Assembly: GCA_045587545.1 (NCBI GenBank)
Contig: JAZNCN010000015.1
Span: forward strand, 17,257-81,256
Direction: 5' to 3'
DNA from: Caccoplasma_A sp045587545
GTDB taxonomy: Bacteria > Bacteroidota > Bacteroidia > Bacteroidales > G3-4614
DNA length: 64,000 nucleotides
Positions 17,562 to 25,581 of this stretch are shown piece after piece; position 1 is the first letter of the stretch, and every line of letters starts with the position of its first letter. Under the pieces are notes generated by a model. That model was not told the DNA's origin, did not search any database, and was given only the letters and a program-made list of their open reading frames with translations. Made by a program: the position numbers and the translations under genes.

Positions 17562-19157
17562 ATGGAGATAATATTACCACAACACAAAAACGGAGGCAAA
17601 GAAACCAAACTAACCAATATAACAAATATGGTTATAGTAGGAGCCAATGGAGCAGGAAAAAGCCGATTTGGAAAAGAGATAGAACGACGTTATCAAGATA
17701 ACACCTTCAGAATATCGGCACTCAATACCGTAATGCCAATTGACGAAGAAGCCCCGGTGCGACCTAACTCCATAGGTGGAGAATATCAAAAATACTTTGG
17801 ACAAAACAAAAACATCACCGTAAAAAATGAATTTGGTCAGCTATTTGCGCTCTTAATAAGAGAAGAGATGCAAAACCTAATTGACTATAAAAACGACATA
17901 GCCTTAGGAAAAGAAGCAAAACTGAAGGCATCAACATTAGACCGCACGCAAATAATATGGGAACGAATCTTCCCGCACCGAAAAATAGTACGAAGCAACG
18001 GGAAATTAGAGATAGTATCAGAAGGCTCAAAAAACAATTATAATGCCATGGATATGAGCCATGGCGAGCAAGTAGTACTATACTTAATAGCCTCATCACT
18101 AATAGCACGTCCCAACTCAATAATAATAATAGATGAACCGGAGATGCATTTGCACCCCTCAATGATGTCGTCGTTATGGGACGATATAGAACGTCAGCGA
18201 CCCGATTGCACTTTCATATACCTGACACATGACCTAAACTTTGCCGTATCGCGTAGCGGAAAACGAATATGGGTAAAAGATTATGATGCCAACACCAACA
18301 GTTTTGATTATGAATTCATTGAAAGTCGCGACACCTTGCCAGAAGAGATATACCTTGAGCTATTAGGCGGACGTAAACCGGTGCTATTCATTGAAGGCGA
18401 TTCAAAATCGAGCATCGATAACCGCCTATATCCACTCGTATTCACCGACTACACCGTAAAGCCCTTAGGCGGTTGTAGCAAAGTAATAGAAGTAACCAAA
18501 GCCTTCTCAGAGATGAAAAACTTTCATCTCTTAGAATCGCGCGGAATAGTTGATCGCGATCGTCGCACAACACACGAAGTAGAATACCTACGAGGAAAAA
18601 ACATATACGTACCTAACGTAGCAGAAGTAGAAAACCTGCTGATGATAGAGCCGGTAATACGCACCGTAGCCCGATGCACAGGCAATAACGAACAACAAGT
18701 ATTCAACAAAGTAAAAAACTCAGTCATCAAGTTTTTCAATACCCAAATAGAAGAACAAGCACTCATACACACGCGCCATCGCATACGCAACGGAATAGAG
18801 TTCAGAATAGACTCACGCGTATCAACAATCGAAGAATTTGTACATCACGTAGAGCACCTAACCGACGAAATAAGTCCGCTGAACACCTACACAAAATTAG
18901 TAGATAAATTTCAACGATATGTGCGCGAAGAGAACTACATGGCAATACTCCGTTTTTTCAATCAAAAAGCGATGATAACCCAAAGCCGAGTAGCACATCT
19001 ATGCGGATTTACAACCCCCGATCAATACATAAACTACATAATATTCATACTAAAACGCGGAGGTACCGACGCAGAGATCATACGCCAAGGAATAAAAGCC
19101 TGCTTTAACCTTGACGAGCCCTCCGTAAACGCAAAAAACAACAAACGCAAGAGATGA
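17562..19157 (+). CDS. ABC-type ATPase fused to DUF4435/TOPRIM domain
   Basis: A 531-aa protein with two parts. Residues 1-270 are an SMC/ABC-like ATPase: Walker A GANGAGKS (27-34), signature-like MSHGEQ (165-170), Walker B IIIIDEPE (187-194), and H-loop THD (222-224). Residues 271-520 resemble DUF4435, a TOPRIM-type fold: FIEGDSKS (E278), VDRDRR (D331 and D333), and VAEVENLL (E355/E357), the acidic set of OLD-family nucleases. The same two parts are separate proteins (AriA, AriB) in PARIS anti-phage systems. The stop overlaps the menA start by 4 bases, which argues for a stable chromosomal gene. Function is not established. Confidence 0.8.
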   Translation: MEIILPQHKNGGKETKLTNITNMVIVGANGAGKSRFGKEIERRYQDNTFRISALNTVMPIDEEAPVRPNSIGGEYQKYFGQNKNITVKNEFGQLFALLIREEMQNLIDYKNDIALGKEAKLKASTLDRTQIIWERIFPHRKIVRSNGKLEIVSEGSKNNYNAMDMSHGEQVVLYLIASSLIARPNSIIIIDEPEMHLHPSMMSSLWDDIERQRPDCTFIYLTHDLNFAVSRSGKRIWVKDYDANTNSFDYEFIESRDTLPEEIYLELLGGRKPVLFIEGDSKSSIDNRLYPLVFTDYTVKPLGGCSKVIEVTKAFSEMKNFHLLESRGIVDRDRRTTHEVEYLRGKNIYVPNVAEVENLLMIEPVIRTVARCTGNNEQQVFNKVKNSVIKFFNTQIEEQALIHTRHRIRNGIEFRIDSRVSTIEEFVHHVEHLTDEISPLNTYTKLVDKFQRYVREENYMAILRFFNQKAMITQSRVAHLCGFTTPDQYINYIIFILKRGGTDAEIIRQGIKACFNLDEPSVNAKNNKRKR

Positions 19158-20017
19158 TAAAACATTGGATATCAGCAGCACGCCCACACACCCTGCCAAC
19201 ATCAATAGCTCCCGTAATAATAGCAACCGTCTATGCGTGGCAACAAAACCATCTCAATTGGACGGTATTTATAATATGCACCCTATTTGCCCTATTAGCG
19301 CAAATAGCATCAAACTTTGCAAACGACTATTTCGATTATAAAAACGGGAGCGACAAACCAGACCGAGTAGGGCAGAGGCGAGCCGTAGCATCAGGCGATA
19401 TAAAACCCAAAACAATGCTACGGGCAACTCTGCTAACCCTCGCCCTTGCTGCAATAGTAGGTTGCACACTCATACCCATAGGAGGCATGCCACTCTTAAT
19501 ATTAGGCGCAATAATAGTCATCTTTGCCTTAGCCTATTCAGCAGGACCCTATCCATTATCATACCACGGATTAGGCGAAGTAACCGTATTCATATTCTTT
19601 GGCATAGTACCCGTAACAGCCACCTATTGGCTACAAACAGGCACACTATCACAAAATGTAATATACGGAGCAGTAGCAATGGGATTACTCTCATCAAACA
19701 TACTATTAGTAAACAACTATCGCGACTACGAAACCGACCGAGCCGATAACAAGCGCACCTCAGTAGTAATACTTGGCAGACGCTTTGCCGAAGTAGCTTA
19801 TCTCCTAAACGGAATAATAGCAACTGCAATACTTCTGCCCACATACACAGGTATCATAGCAGCGATAATATATATGGCACTTCACATAAAAACGTGGCAA
19901 AAAATACGCAAAACAAAAGGCAGTGCACTAAACCCCTATATAGGCAAAACAGCAAAAAATCAATTGCTCTTTACCCTCCTATACACAGCAGTAACAATAA
20001 TAAACACACTAAACTGA
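19154..20017 (+). CDS. menA: 1,4-dihydroxy-2-naphthoate polyprenyltransferase
   Basis: A 287-aa UbiA-superfamily membrane prenyltransferase that attaches the polyprenyl chain to DHNA in menaquinone synthesis. The first Asp-rich motif NDYFDYKNGSDKPDR (about residues 56-70) and the second, NNYRDYETDRADNKRT (about 187-202), are both intact, with eight or so hydrophobic helices. It overlaps the upstream ATPase-TOPRIM gene (ATGA) and the CPBP gene starts 3 bases after its stop. Menaquinone is the quinone expected to serve the nuo complex elsewhere in this window. Confidence 0.93.
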   Translation: MIKHWISAARPHTLPTSIAPVIIATVYAWQQNHLNWTVFIICTLFALLAQIASNFANDYFDYKNGSDKPDRVGQRRAVASGDIKPKTMLRATLLTLALAAIVGCTLIPIGGMPLLILGAIIVIFALAYSAGPYPLSYHGLGEVTVFIFFGIVPVTATYWLQTGTLSQNVIYGAVAMGLLSSNILLVNNYRDYETDRADNKRTSVVILGRRFAEVAYLLNGIIATAILLPTYTGIIAAIIYMALHIKTWQKIRKTKGSALNPYIGKTAKNQLLFTLLYTAVTIINTLN

Positions 20018-20020
20018 AAA

Positions 20021-20884
20021 ATGAAATATAACTTTTTTTCAACCAACATAAAAACACGAGTGCTAACTTTCATTTTGGTCGAAGCCGTAATGTTTATCAT
20101 AGCATCAGCCTTAGTAACAATAGCCTCAAAAATATTCACCACACTACCACAGCACACACTATTATTAATAACATTAGCCCTACAAGGATTAGTACTATTT
20201 GTAGCCGCACCACTCATAACAGCACGACTAATAACCACAACTCCCTTCAAATATCTTAGCCTGACAACCCTACCATCAGCAAGACAGATAATATGGGTAA
20301 CATTAGCAATGATAACAATGCTACCTGCACTAAACCTCATAGTATCGTGGAACGAAGGCTTACATTTGCCCCAATTTATGTCGGGTATAGAAGAGTGGAT
20401 GAGAGCACAAGAAGAAGCAGCCGCCGAAGCTACCAAACAACTCCTTGCAATAAAAACCATACCAGCACTAATAGCCACCATACTAATGGTAGGAGTATTA
20501 ACAGGTATAGGCGAAGAACTAACATTTCGCGGAGTACTGCAAAAACTGATAAACGAAAAATGGGCAAACCCACACGTAGCAATATGGGTAGCAGCCATAA
20601 TATTCAGTGCCATACACATACAATTTTTTGGCTTCTTTCCACGAATGCTCTTAGGAGCCTTTTTTGGTTACCTATTAGTATGGTCAAAAAGCATATGGCT
20701 GCCAATATATGCCCATTTCCTAAACAACACCATGGCAACCATAGCCGCCTATATGTTGAATACCGAACTAACAACCGACCAAATAGAAAAAGTAGGCACC
20801 ATAGATAACGGTACCCTCTGGACCGCCATAGTAAGCCTACTTCTCTTCTCTATATGCGCCATTAAAATAAAAAAAAGTAAGTAG
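20021..20884 (+). CDS. CPBP-family intramembrane metalloprotease
   Basis: A 287-aa polytopic membrane protein of the CAAX protease/bacteriocin-processing (Abi) family. Motif 1 GIGEELTFRGVLQ near residue 165 carries the EExxxR catalytic glutamates; motif 2 IIFSAIHIQFFGF and motif 3 YAHFLNNTMA supply the His and Asn residues. Substrate unknown; relatives cleave prenylated or peptide substrates or modulate immunity to bacteriocins. It ends the ATPase-menA operon and faces the small peptide cluster convergently. Confidence 0.88.
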   Translation: MKYNFFSTNIKTRVLTFILVEAVMFIIASALVTIASKIFTTLPQHTLLLITLALQGLVLFVAAPLITARLITTTPFKYLSLTTLPSARQIIWVTLAMITMLPALNLIVSWNEGLHLPQFMSGIEEWMRAQEEAAAEATKQLLAIKTIPALIATILMVGVLTGIGEELTFRGVLQKLINEKWANPHVAIWVAAIIFSAIHIQFFGFFPRMLLGAFFGYLLVWSKSIWLPIYAHFLNNTMATIAAYMLNTELTTDQIEKVGTIDNGTLWTAIVSLLLFSICAIKIKKSK

Positions 20885-20897
20885 AAGACTTTTCAAA

Positions 20898-21005
20898 TTA
20901 GTATCTTTGAAATATCAGAAACAATCCTCCCCATCGGTCAGAGCCTCCGGTCATTTGAGCAAAAACATTAAGCAGAAGAACTGCTATAACAATAACAGCA
21001 AACAT
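20898..21005 (-). CDS. Small membrane peptide 3 of a tandem cluster (35 aa)
   Basis: Minus-strand frame starting MFAVIVIAVLLLNVFAQM and ending with a basic/aromatic tail (GGSDRWGGLFLIFQRY). It has one hydrophobic segment. Its ATG shares a base with the stop codon of the upstream peptide (TAATG), so translation is probably coupled. No homolog is recognised. Confidence 0.5.
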   Translation of the reverse strand: MFAVIVIAVLLLNVFAQMTGGSDRWGGLFLIFQRY

Positions 21006-21082
21006 TATAAGTTTCCCCCTTTCCCCAAAACTGCATCTAAGAAAAGCAGAGCTAAACCAATGTAAATTAAAATTTCAAACAT
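21005..21082 (-). CDS. Small membrane peptide 2 of a tandem cluster (25 aa)
   Basis: Minus-strand frame MFEILIYIGLALLFLDAV followed by LGKGGNL. It is a single membrane helix with a short basic tail. A very strong ribosome binding site, AAAGGAGG, lies 7 bases before its ATG, uncommon in this AT-rich genome and the best sign that the peptide is made. The stop overlaps the start of peptide 3. Confidence 0.6.
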   Translation of the reverse strand: MFEILIYIGLALLFLDAVLGKGGNL

Positions 21083-21147
21083 AATAACCTCCTTTTTTAT
21101 CCGCTATATTAAACATGTTTATTAACTAAAAACTAATGCAGCCAATA

Positions 21148-21225
21148 TTAAAAGTCCATACCCAAGATGCAACCAATTAAACTATGAATAAGAGCAACAG
21201 CTGCAATTAATAAGAATACTTCCAT
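21148..21225 (-). CDS. Small membrane peptide 1 of a tandem cluster (25 aa)
   Basis: Minus-strand frame MEVFLLIAAVALIHSLIG followed by CILGMDF; a single hydrophobic helix with His and Cys inside it. It is the first frame after a TACTTTTG promoter box at 21271-21278 and is 65 bases upstream of peptide 2. No homolog is recognised. In other frames this stretch has stops, so it is not a decayed larger gene in any obvious way. Confidence 0.45.
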   Translation of the reverse strand: MEVFLLIAAVALIHSLIGCILGMDF

Positions 21226-21270
21226 AATTTTATATCATTTACAATTTTACTCTTTTGTTGTTTTCTGATA

Positions 21271-21278
21271 CAAAAGTA
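21271..21278 (-). promoter_or_regulatory. -7 promoter box TACTTTTG for the small-peptide cluster
   Basis: On the minus strand TACTTTTG matches TAnnTTTG and lies 45 bases upstream of the first peptide's ATG. Just upstream is an inverted repeat TGCCA-CATTT-TGGCA (21291-21305 on the plus strand), which could be an operator or a -33 region feature. Confidence 0.5.
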
Positions 21279-21322
21279 AGGGGCGTATATGCCAAAATGT
21301 GGCACAGTCAAAGAAAAATATA

Positions 21323-21353
21323 AGAAGCTGTTAATAAAATTTAAACAGCTTCT
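21323..21353. other. Hairpin between DUF805 terminator and small-peptide promoter
   Basis: AGAAGCTGTT (21323-21332) pairs with AACAGCTTCT (21344-21353), a perfect 10-bp stem with an 11-base AT loop. On the minus strand it lies just downstream of the DUF805 terminator and just upstream of the small-peptide promoter. Confidence 0.55.
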
Positions 21354-21390
21354 AAAAAAAACTGAGAAAATCTTTTTAGAAATTCTCAGT
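21354..21390 (-). terminator. Terminator of the M23-DUF805 operon
   Basis: ACTGAGAA (21361-21368) pairs with TTCTCAGT (21383-21390); on the minus strand the stem is followed by a run of T (21360 down to 21354). Confidence 0.75.
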
Positions 21391-21425
21391 ACCTTAATTT
21401 TATTATAAGATATAAACAGATAAAT

Positions 21426-21932
21426 TTATATGTTATAATTATTGTTGTTCATCTCGTTATATCCATACTTAGGTGATTCGCCATATTTGTTTTCGTAAGG
21501 TTCGCTATCAAGGCAACAGAATATCAGTAATACAATATTATATATTACCATTGTAACACCTAATATTGCATAAAGTATTATGTAATTTGAGCTTGTTGTT
21601 TCATCAAAATAGTAGTTAGGATAATAGGTAATTGTGCCTAATGTTAGAGATATTTCGTATATTATAACACCCCAAAATGCAAAATTCAGTAATGCGCCAA
21701 AACCCCACCACCAGCCACTGCGTCCGGTGTCGTGTAGTCTGCGGAATGTAAGCGGAATTGTCAATATATGAAAAACAAAACCTAAAAAAGGAATGGTTAT
21801 TGATGCAAGATAAACAACAAGTTGTGTCCACCAAAACTCAGATCTTCGCGAACGACCGTGAAAATAGAACAATTTACTTATTGAAGCATTAAGAGCTTCG
21901 GTAAAATTAAGGGGACGAGGAGCATCAGTCAT
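21426..21932 (-). CDS. DUF805-family membrane protein
   Basis: A 168-aa membrane protein of the DUF805 (YhaH/YhaI) family. The family signature FYFHGRSRRSEFWWTQL near residue 22 and the conserved RRLHDTGRSGWWWG after the second helix are intact. Function of the family is unknown. It starts 11 bases after the stop of the M23 peptidase gene, so the two are probably co-transcribed. Confidence 0.88.
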   Translation of the reverse strand: MTDAPRPLNFTEALNASISKLFYFHGRSRRSEFWWTQLVVYLASITIPFLGFVFHILTIPLTFRRLHDTGRSGWWWGFGALLNFAFWGVIIYEISLTLGTITYYPNYYFDETTSSNYIILYAILGVTMVIYNIVLLIFCCLDSEPYENKYGESPKYGYNEMNNNNYNI

Positions 21933-21943
21933 GATTACACGAA

Positions 21944-23173
21944 TTATTTGTTTATCAATGTGTCAGTAGTAATAGCTTTAAGACGTAATACAAGCGAATC
22001 GGCAACTACGTTAAATGCCTCTTTGTTTGCTTTGCTGATAGGTTTTTTAGGTTGCGATTTTATTGTTAACGGATTAATGGGCTTGCCATTTTCATGAACC
22101 CTGAAATCGAGGTGAGGTCCTGTTGAAATTCCTGTTGAGCCAACATATCCGATAACCTGTTTTTGTTTAACGTAATCGCCCACTTTAAGTCCCTTTGCAA
22201 AGCGTGAAAGGTGCATATAGGTTGTAACATACACGCTATTGTGGCGAATTTTTACATAATTACCGCCACCCCCGGCTTGATATGCTTTAGCAATAACCTT
22301 TCCGCTACCAATAGCATAAACAGGAGTGCCAACCGGTGCAGCATAGTCAACGCCGTGATGTGCTCTATATCGTTTAAGTACAGGGTGAAAACGGCTGTTT
22401 GTGAAACGCGATGATATGCGGTAGTAATCAAGCGGAGCCTTTAAGAATGCTCCCTCAAGACTATTACCATCAACATTATAAAACAGCTCCTCATTGTCTT
22501 GGGTAAACGGAATGGCATAAATAGTAGTATCGGCTGTTTTAAACGATGCCGCCAAAATACGATAGTTGTTAATAGGTGTTTCGCCAATATATTCGCATGT
22601 ATATATCAGACGATACTCATCTCCTCTTTGAACTCCAAAGAAATCGACCGACCACCCGAAAATATGCGACATCTCAACAGCCAATAAAGGAGATGCGCCA
22701 CTCTCTTGCATCGATACCCATAACGAAGAATTTACCATTCCGGCAACCTCTCTCTCGCACCAATGTGTTGGGTTACTTTTGCGTGTAGCCTTATAGTTGT
22801 TTGTAAGGTCAAAAACAACATAATCTTTTAAGTTCTCCTCATACACCAAATAGCGTGGGGTAGCAACAGAGTCGGTATCGCAAAGTAGCGAGCAAATCTG
22901 TCCCGGACGTAATTTGCGAGCATTAAAAACCGAATCGGGGCATTGAACAAGGTTATATACATCATTAACCGAAAATCCAAAACCTTCAAGTAGTTCGGTA
23001 AATGTTTGATTAGGTTTCAGTGTGTCGCACATAACATCATAGTCCTCAATTGGCAAACCATATTTTATAGCCTTTTCAATCTCTTTAGCTTCCTCATTGT
23101 TCTTATTAGAGTTACACGATGTGAAAGATAAAGCAACAATAAATGCCGATATGATGTATCTATAAAATCTCAT
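21944..23173 (-). CDS. M23-family peptidoglycan endopeptidase, lipoprotein
   Basis: A 409-aa envelope protein. The N-terminus MRFYRYIISAFIVALSFTSCN is a type II signal peptide with lipobox Cys. A LysM-like/opacity-type region is followed by a C-terminal LytM domain (about residues 270-375) with HHGVDYAAP (first His and Asp ligands), GGGGNYVKIRH, YMHLSRF and HLDFRVH (last ligands). All four metal positions are present, so it is probably an active DD-endopeptidase rather than an activator. It heads the operon with DUF805. Confidence 0.9.
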   Translation of the reverse strand: MRFYRYIISAFIVALSFTSCNSNKNNEEAKEIEKAIKYGLPIEDYDVMCDTLKPNQTFTELLEGFGFSVNDVYNLVQCPDSVFNARKLRPGQICSLLCDTDSVATPRYLVYEENLKDYVVFDLTNNYKATRKSNPTHWCEREVAGMVNSSLWVSMQESGASPLLAVEMSHIFGWSVDFFGVQRGDEYRLIYTCEYIGETPINNYRILAASFKTADTTIYAIPFTQDNEELFYNVDGNSLEGAFLKAPLDYYRISSRFTNSRFHPVLKRYRAHHGVDYAAPVGTPVYAIGSGKVIAKAYQAGGGGNYVKIRHNSVYVTTYMHLSRFAKGLKVGDYVKQKQVIGYVGSTGISTGPHLDFRVHENGKPINPLTIKSQPKKPISKANKEAFNVVADSLVLRLKAITTDTLINK

Positions 23174-23211
23174 AATTGTTTAATTTTGTTTGTGTAAATC
23201 ATTAATTGTTA

Positions 23212-24495
23212 TTACCTCTGTTTTTTATGTAGGTTTGAGTTGTGCTCTTTGCTATTATATCTTCTGTTTCCCTTAACCCCATTTCCTTTACGATTATTAC
23301 CTTTTTTGTAAAACTTTTTCTTCTTCTCGTTTACGCTGGGGGCGTACGCAGGAGCATCGCCCAAATGTTCGGGTATTTTAATTTTTTCAACCTCTCGCTC
23401 CAAAAAACGTTCAATTTTACCAAACCTATCCTGCTCTTTTTCCGAAATAAATGTAATAGCTTCACCTTCGGCATTAGCGCGAGCAGTTCGCCCTATACGG
23501 TGGATATAATCCTCAGGGTCGTGCGGAACATCGTAGTTTATAACCAAACCAATATCAGTTATATCAATACCACGAGCAACAATATCAGTGGCAACAAGGA
23601 TGTCAACTTTACCATTCTTGAAGTCGAGCATAACCTCGTCGCGTTGGTTCTGTTCAAGGTCAGAGTGCATAGCTCTGACATTATATTTCATGCGTTTAAG
23701 AGTATGAGCAAGCTCTTTAACCTTAATTTTTGACGATGAAAAAATTATCGTTTTGCTCTCAATGGGGTTTGAAAATATATGCTCAACCAAACCAATTTTT
23801 TGAGGCTCATAGCAAACATATGCCATCTGTTTAATAGCCTCGTTAGGTTTTGAAATGGCAACATTAATCTCGGCAGGATTATTCAGAATATTCTTTGCCA
23901 AAGTTCTTATTTTAGGAGGCATAGTTGCCGAAAACAGCAAAGTTTGTCGGTTGTTTGGCAGATACTTTGATATTTTCATAATATCATCATAAAAGCCCAT
24001 ATCCAACATTCTGTCAGCTTCATCAAGAACCAAGTATTCAACGCAGTCAAGCGATATTTTGCTATTAATCAAATGCGAAATCATTCTGCCGGGAGTAGCA
24101 ATAATAACATCGGCACCTTTATTAAATGCGCGCTTTTGTTGGTCCCATTGTGCGCCGTCGCCACCACCCGAAACCGAAAGAGTTGAAATTGTCATAAAGT
24201 ATGAGAACCCCTCAAACTGCATATCAATTTGCGAAGCCAATTCGCGAGTAGGAGCAATAATAATAGCTCTTACGGCATCATCATCGCCATCAAACTTATG
24301 ACGCATAATAAGGTTAAGCAGTGGTAGAATATAAGCGGCGGTTTTGCCTGTGCCTGTCTGAGCGCAGGCAATAATATCTTTACCTTCTAATACAACCGGA
24401 ATAGTAAGCTCTTGAATAGGAGTAGCTTCAATAAAATTCATTGCGTCCAAGCCGTCCAGCACTTCAGGTTCAAGGTCTAAATCTTCAAATCTCAT
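23212..24495 (-). CDS. DEAD-box RNA helicase (RhlE-like)
   Basis: A 427-aa ATP-dependent RNA helicase with complete motifs: Q motif FIEATPIQE (22-30), Walker A AQTGTGKT near 45, PTRELASQ, DEAD, SAT, and HRIGRTARAN near 335. The C-terminal 45 residues are a basic low-complexity RNA-binding tail (KKKKFYKKGNNRKGNG...). Such proteins act in ribosome assembly and mRNA turnover. It has its own promoter box (24521-24528) and is 38 bases upstream of the M23 gene, so read-through is possible. Confidence 0.93.
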   Translation of the reverse strand: MRFEDLDLEPEVLDGLDAMNFIEATPIQELTIPVVLEGKDIIACAQTGTGKTAAYILPLLNLIMRHKFDGDDDAVRAIIIAPTRELASQIDMQFEGFSYFMTISTLSVSGGGDGAQWDQQKRAFNKGADVIIATPGRMISHLINSKISLDCVEYLVLDEADRMLDMGFYDDIMKISKYLPNNRQTLLFSATMPPKIRTLAKNILNNPAEINVAISKPNEAIKQMAYVCYEPQKIGLVEHIFSNPIESKTIIFSSSKIKVKELAHTLKRMKYNVRAMHSDLEQNQRDEVMLDFKNGKVDILVATDIVARGIDITDIGLVINYDVPHDPEDYIHRIGRTARANAEGEAITFISEKEQDRFGKIERFLEREVEKIKIPEHLGDAPAYAPSVNEKKKKFYKKGNNRKGNGVKGNRRYNSKEHNSNLHKKQR

Positions 24496-24520
24496 TTAAA
24501 GTCAATAATGCAATTATCCT

Positions 24521-24528
24521 CAAAGTTA
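24521..24528 (-). promoter_or_regulatory. -7 promoter box TAACTTTG for the helicase gene
   Basis: On the minus strand TAACTTTG lies 26 bases upstream of the start codon at 24495 and matches TAnnTTTG. Confidence 0.5.
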
Positions 24529-24581
24529 ATAAAAAACATTCAAAAGCGTTGTAACTATTCAAATTAATTACAGAAAAGTAT

Positions 24582-24589
24582 TATTTTTG
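24582..24589 (+). promoter_or_regulatory. -7 promoter box TATTTTTG for metF
   Basis: TATTTTTG matches TAnnTTTG and lies 24 bases before the metF start. Confidence 0.5.
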
Positions 24590-24612
24590 TAAGTTGTATA
24601 AAATCGGAGACG

Positions 24613-25563
24613 ATGAAAGTAAAGGAACTTATAACCAATAGTAATAAAACAGCCTTTTCTTTTGAGGTGCTTCCGCCCTTAAAAGGAAACAGTATTGAAA
24701 AGGTGTTTAAAACAATCGATCGTTTAAGGGAGTTTGACCCTCAATATATAAACATAACATCTCACCGTAGCGAGTATATATACAAAGAGGCAGACGGTGG
24801 ATTATATAAACGAGTTGCAGTGCGTACCCGTCCCGGAACAGTGGCATTGGCATCGGCAATACAACACAAATATAATATTACTGTTGTACCACATATAATA
24901 TGTAGTGGATTTTCAAAAAGTGAAATAGAGTACTCTCTAATTGATTTGAACTTTTTGGGAATACAAAATCTATTGATATTACGTGGGGACAAGGCAAAAC
25001 ACGACCCGCGTTTTATCCCTGAGCCAGACGGACACTTGCACGCAATAGAGTTGCAAAATCAGGTAAACGATTTTAACAAAGGACTCTTTATTGATGGTAC
25101 TCAAACCTCAATAACAACACCTTTTTCATACGGAGTAGCAGGTTATCCCGAGAAGCACGACGAAGCACCAAATATTGAGCAGGATATAAAACGACTTAAA
25201 GACAAAGTTGACAACGGAGCCGACTATGTTGTAACCCAAATGTTTTTTGATAACTCAAAATACTTTGAGTTTGTTGAACGATGCAGGGCAATAGGCATAA
25301 CCGTACCCATTGTACCAGGAATAAAACCCATAGTCTTTGCCAATCAGTTGAATGTGTTACCAAAAGTGTTCCATGTTGATTTACCCGATGCTTTGGCAGA
25401 GGAGTTGTCAAAATGCAAAGACGATGCCGCAGCAAAACAGGTGGGAATAGAGTGGTGTACAATGCAGGCAAAAGAGCTAAGAGCAAAAGGAGTACCAAGC
25501 ATACACTTCTATTCGCTAATGGCAACCGAGAGTGTAGCACAGGTAGCAAAAGCAGTATATTAA
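24613..25563 (+). CDS. metF: 5,10-methylenetetrahydrofolate reductase
   Basis: A 316-aa flavoprotein that reduces methylene-THF to methyl-THF for methionine synthesis. The N-terminal FSFEVLPPLKG carries the catalytic Glu; NITSHRSEY, LILRGDKAKHDPR and DYVVTQMFFDNSKYFEF are family landmarks of the TIM barrel. holB follows after 18 bases, so the two are likely co-transcribed. Confidence 0.93.
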   Translation: MKVKELITNSNKTAFSFEVLPPLKGNSIEKVFKTIDRLREFDPQYINITSHRSEYIYKEADGGLYKRVAVRTRPGTVALASAIQHKYNITVVPHIICSGFSKSEIEYSLIDLNFLGIQNLLILRGDKAKHDPRFIPEPDGHLHAIELQNQVNDFNKGLFIDGTQTSITTPFSYGVAGYPEKHDEAPNIEQDIKRLKDKVDNGADYVVTQMFFDNSKYFEFVERCRAIGITVPIVPGIKPIVFANQLNVLPKVFHVDLPDALAEELSKCKDDAAAKQVGIEWCTMQAKELRAKGVPSIHFYSLMATESVAQVAKAVY

Positions 25564-25581
25564 AGCAGTAAAAAAAGGAAG

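Noticed and set aside
17562..19157. Calling the ATPase-TOPRIM gene a bona fide PARIS system
   Set aside because: It is a shorter fusion in a stable metabolic operon, so the name would overstate the evidence.
20149..20900. A 171-codon plus-strand frame and a 219-codon minus-strand frame over menA/CPBP
   Set aside because: Both are out-of-frame shadows; the CPBP frame carries all catalytic motifs.
21281..21310. TGCCACATTTTGGCA region as a sigma-54 promoter
   Set aside because: Neither strand has the TTGC element at the required spacing after TGGCA, and Bacteroidetes rarely rely on such sites at this kind of gene.
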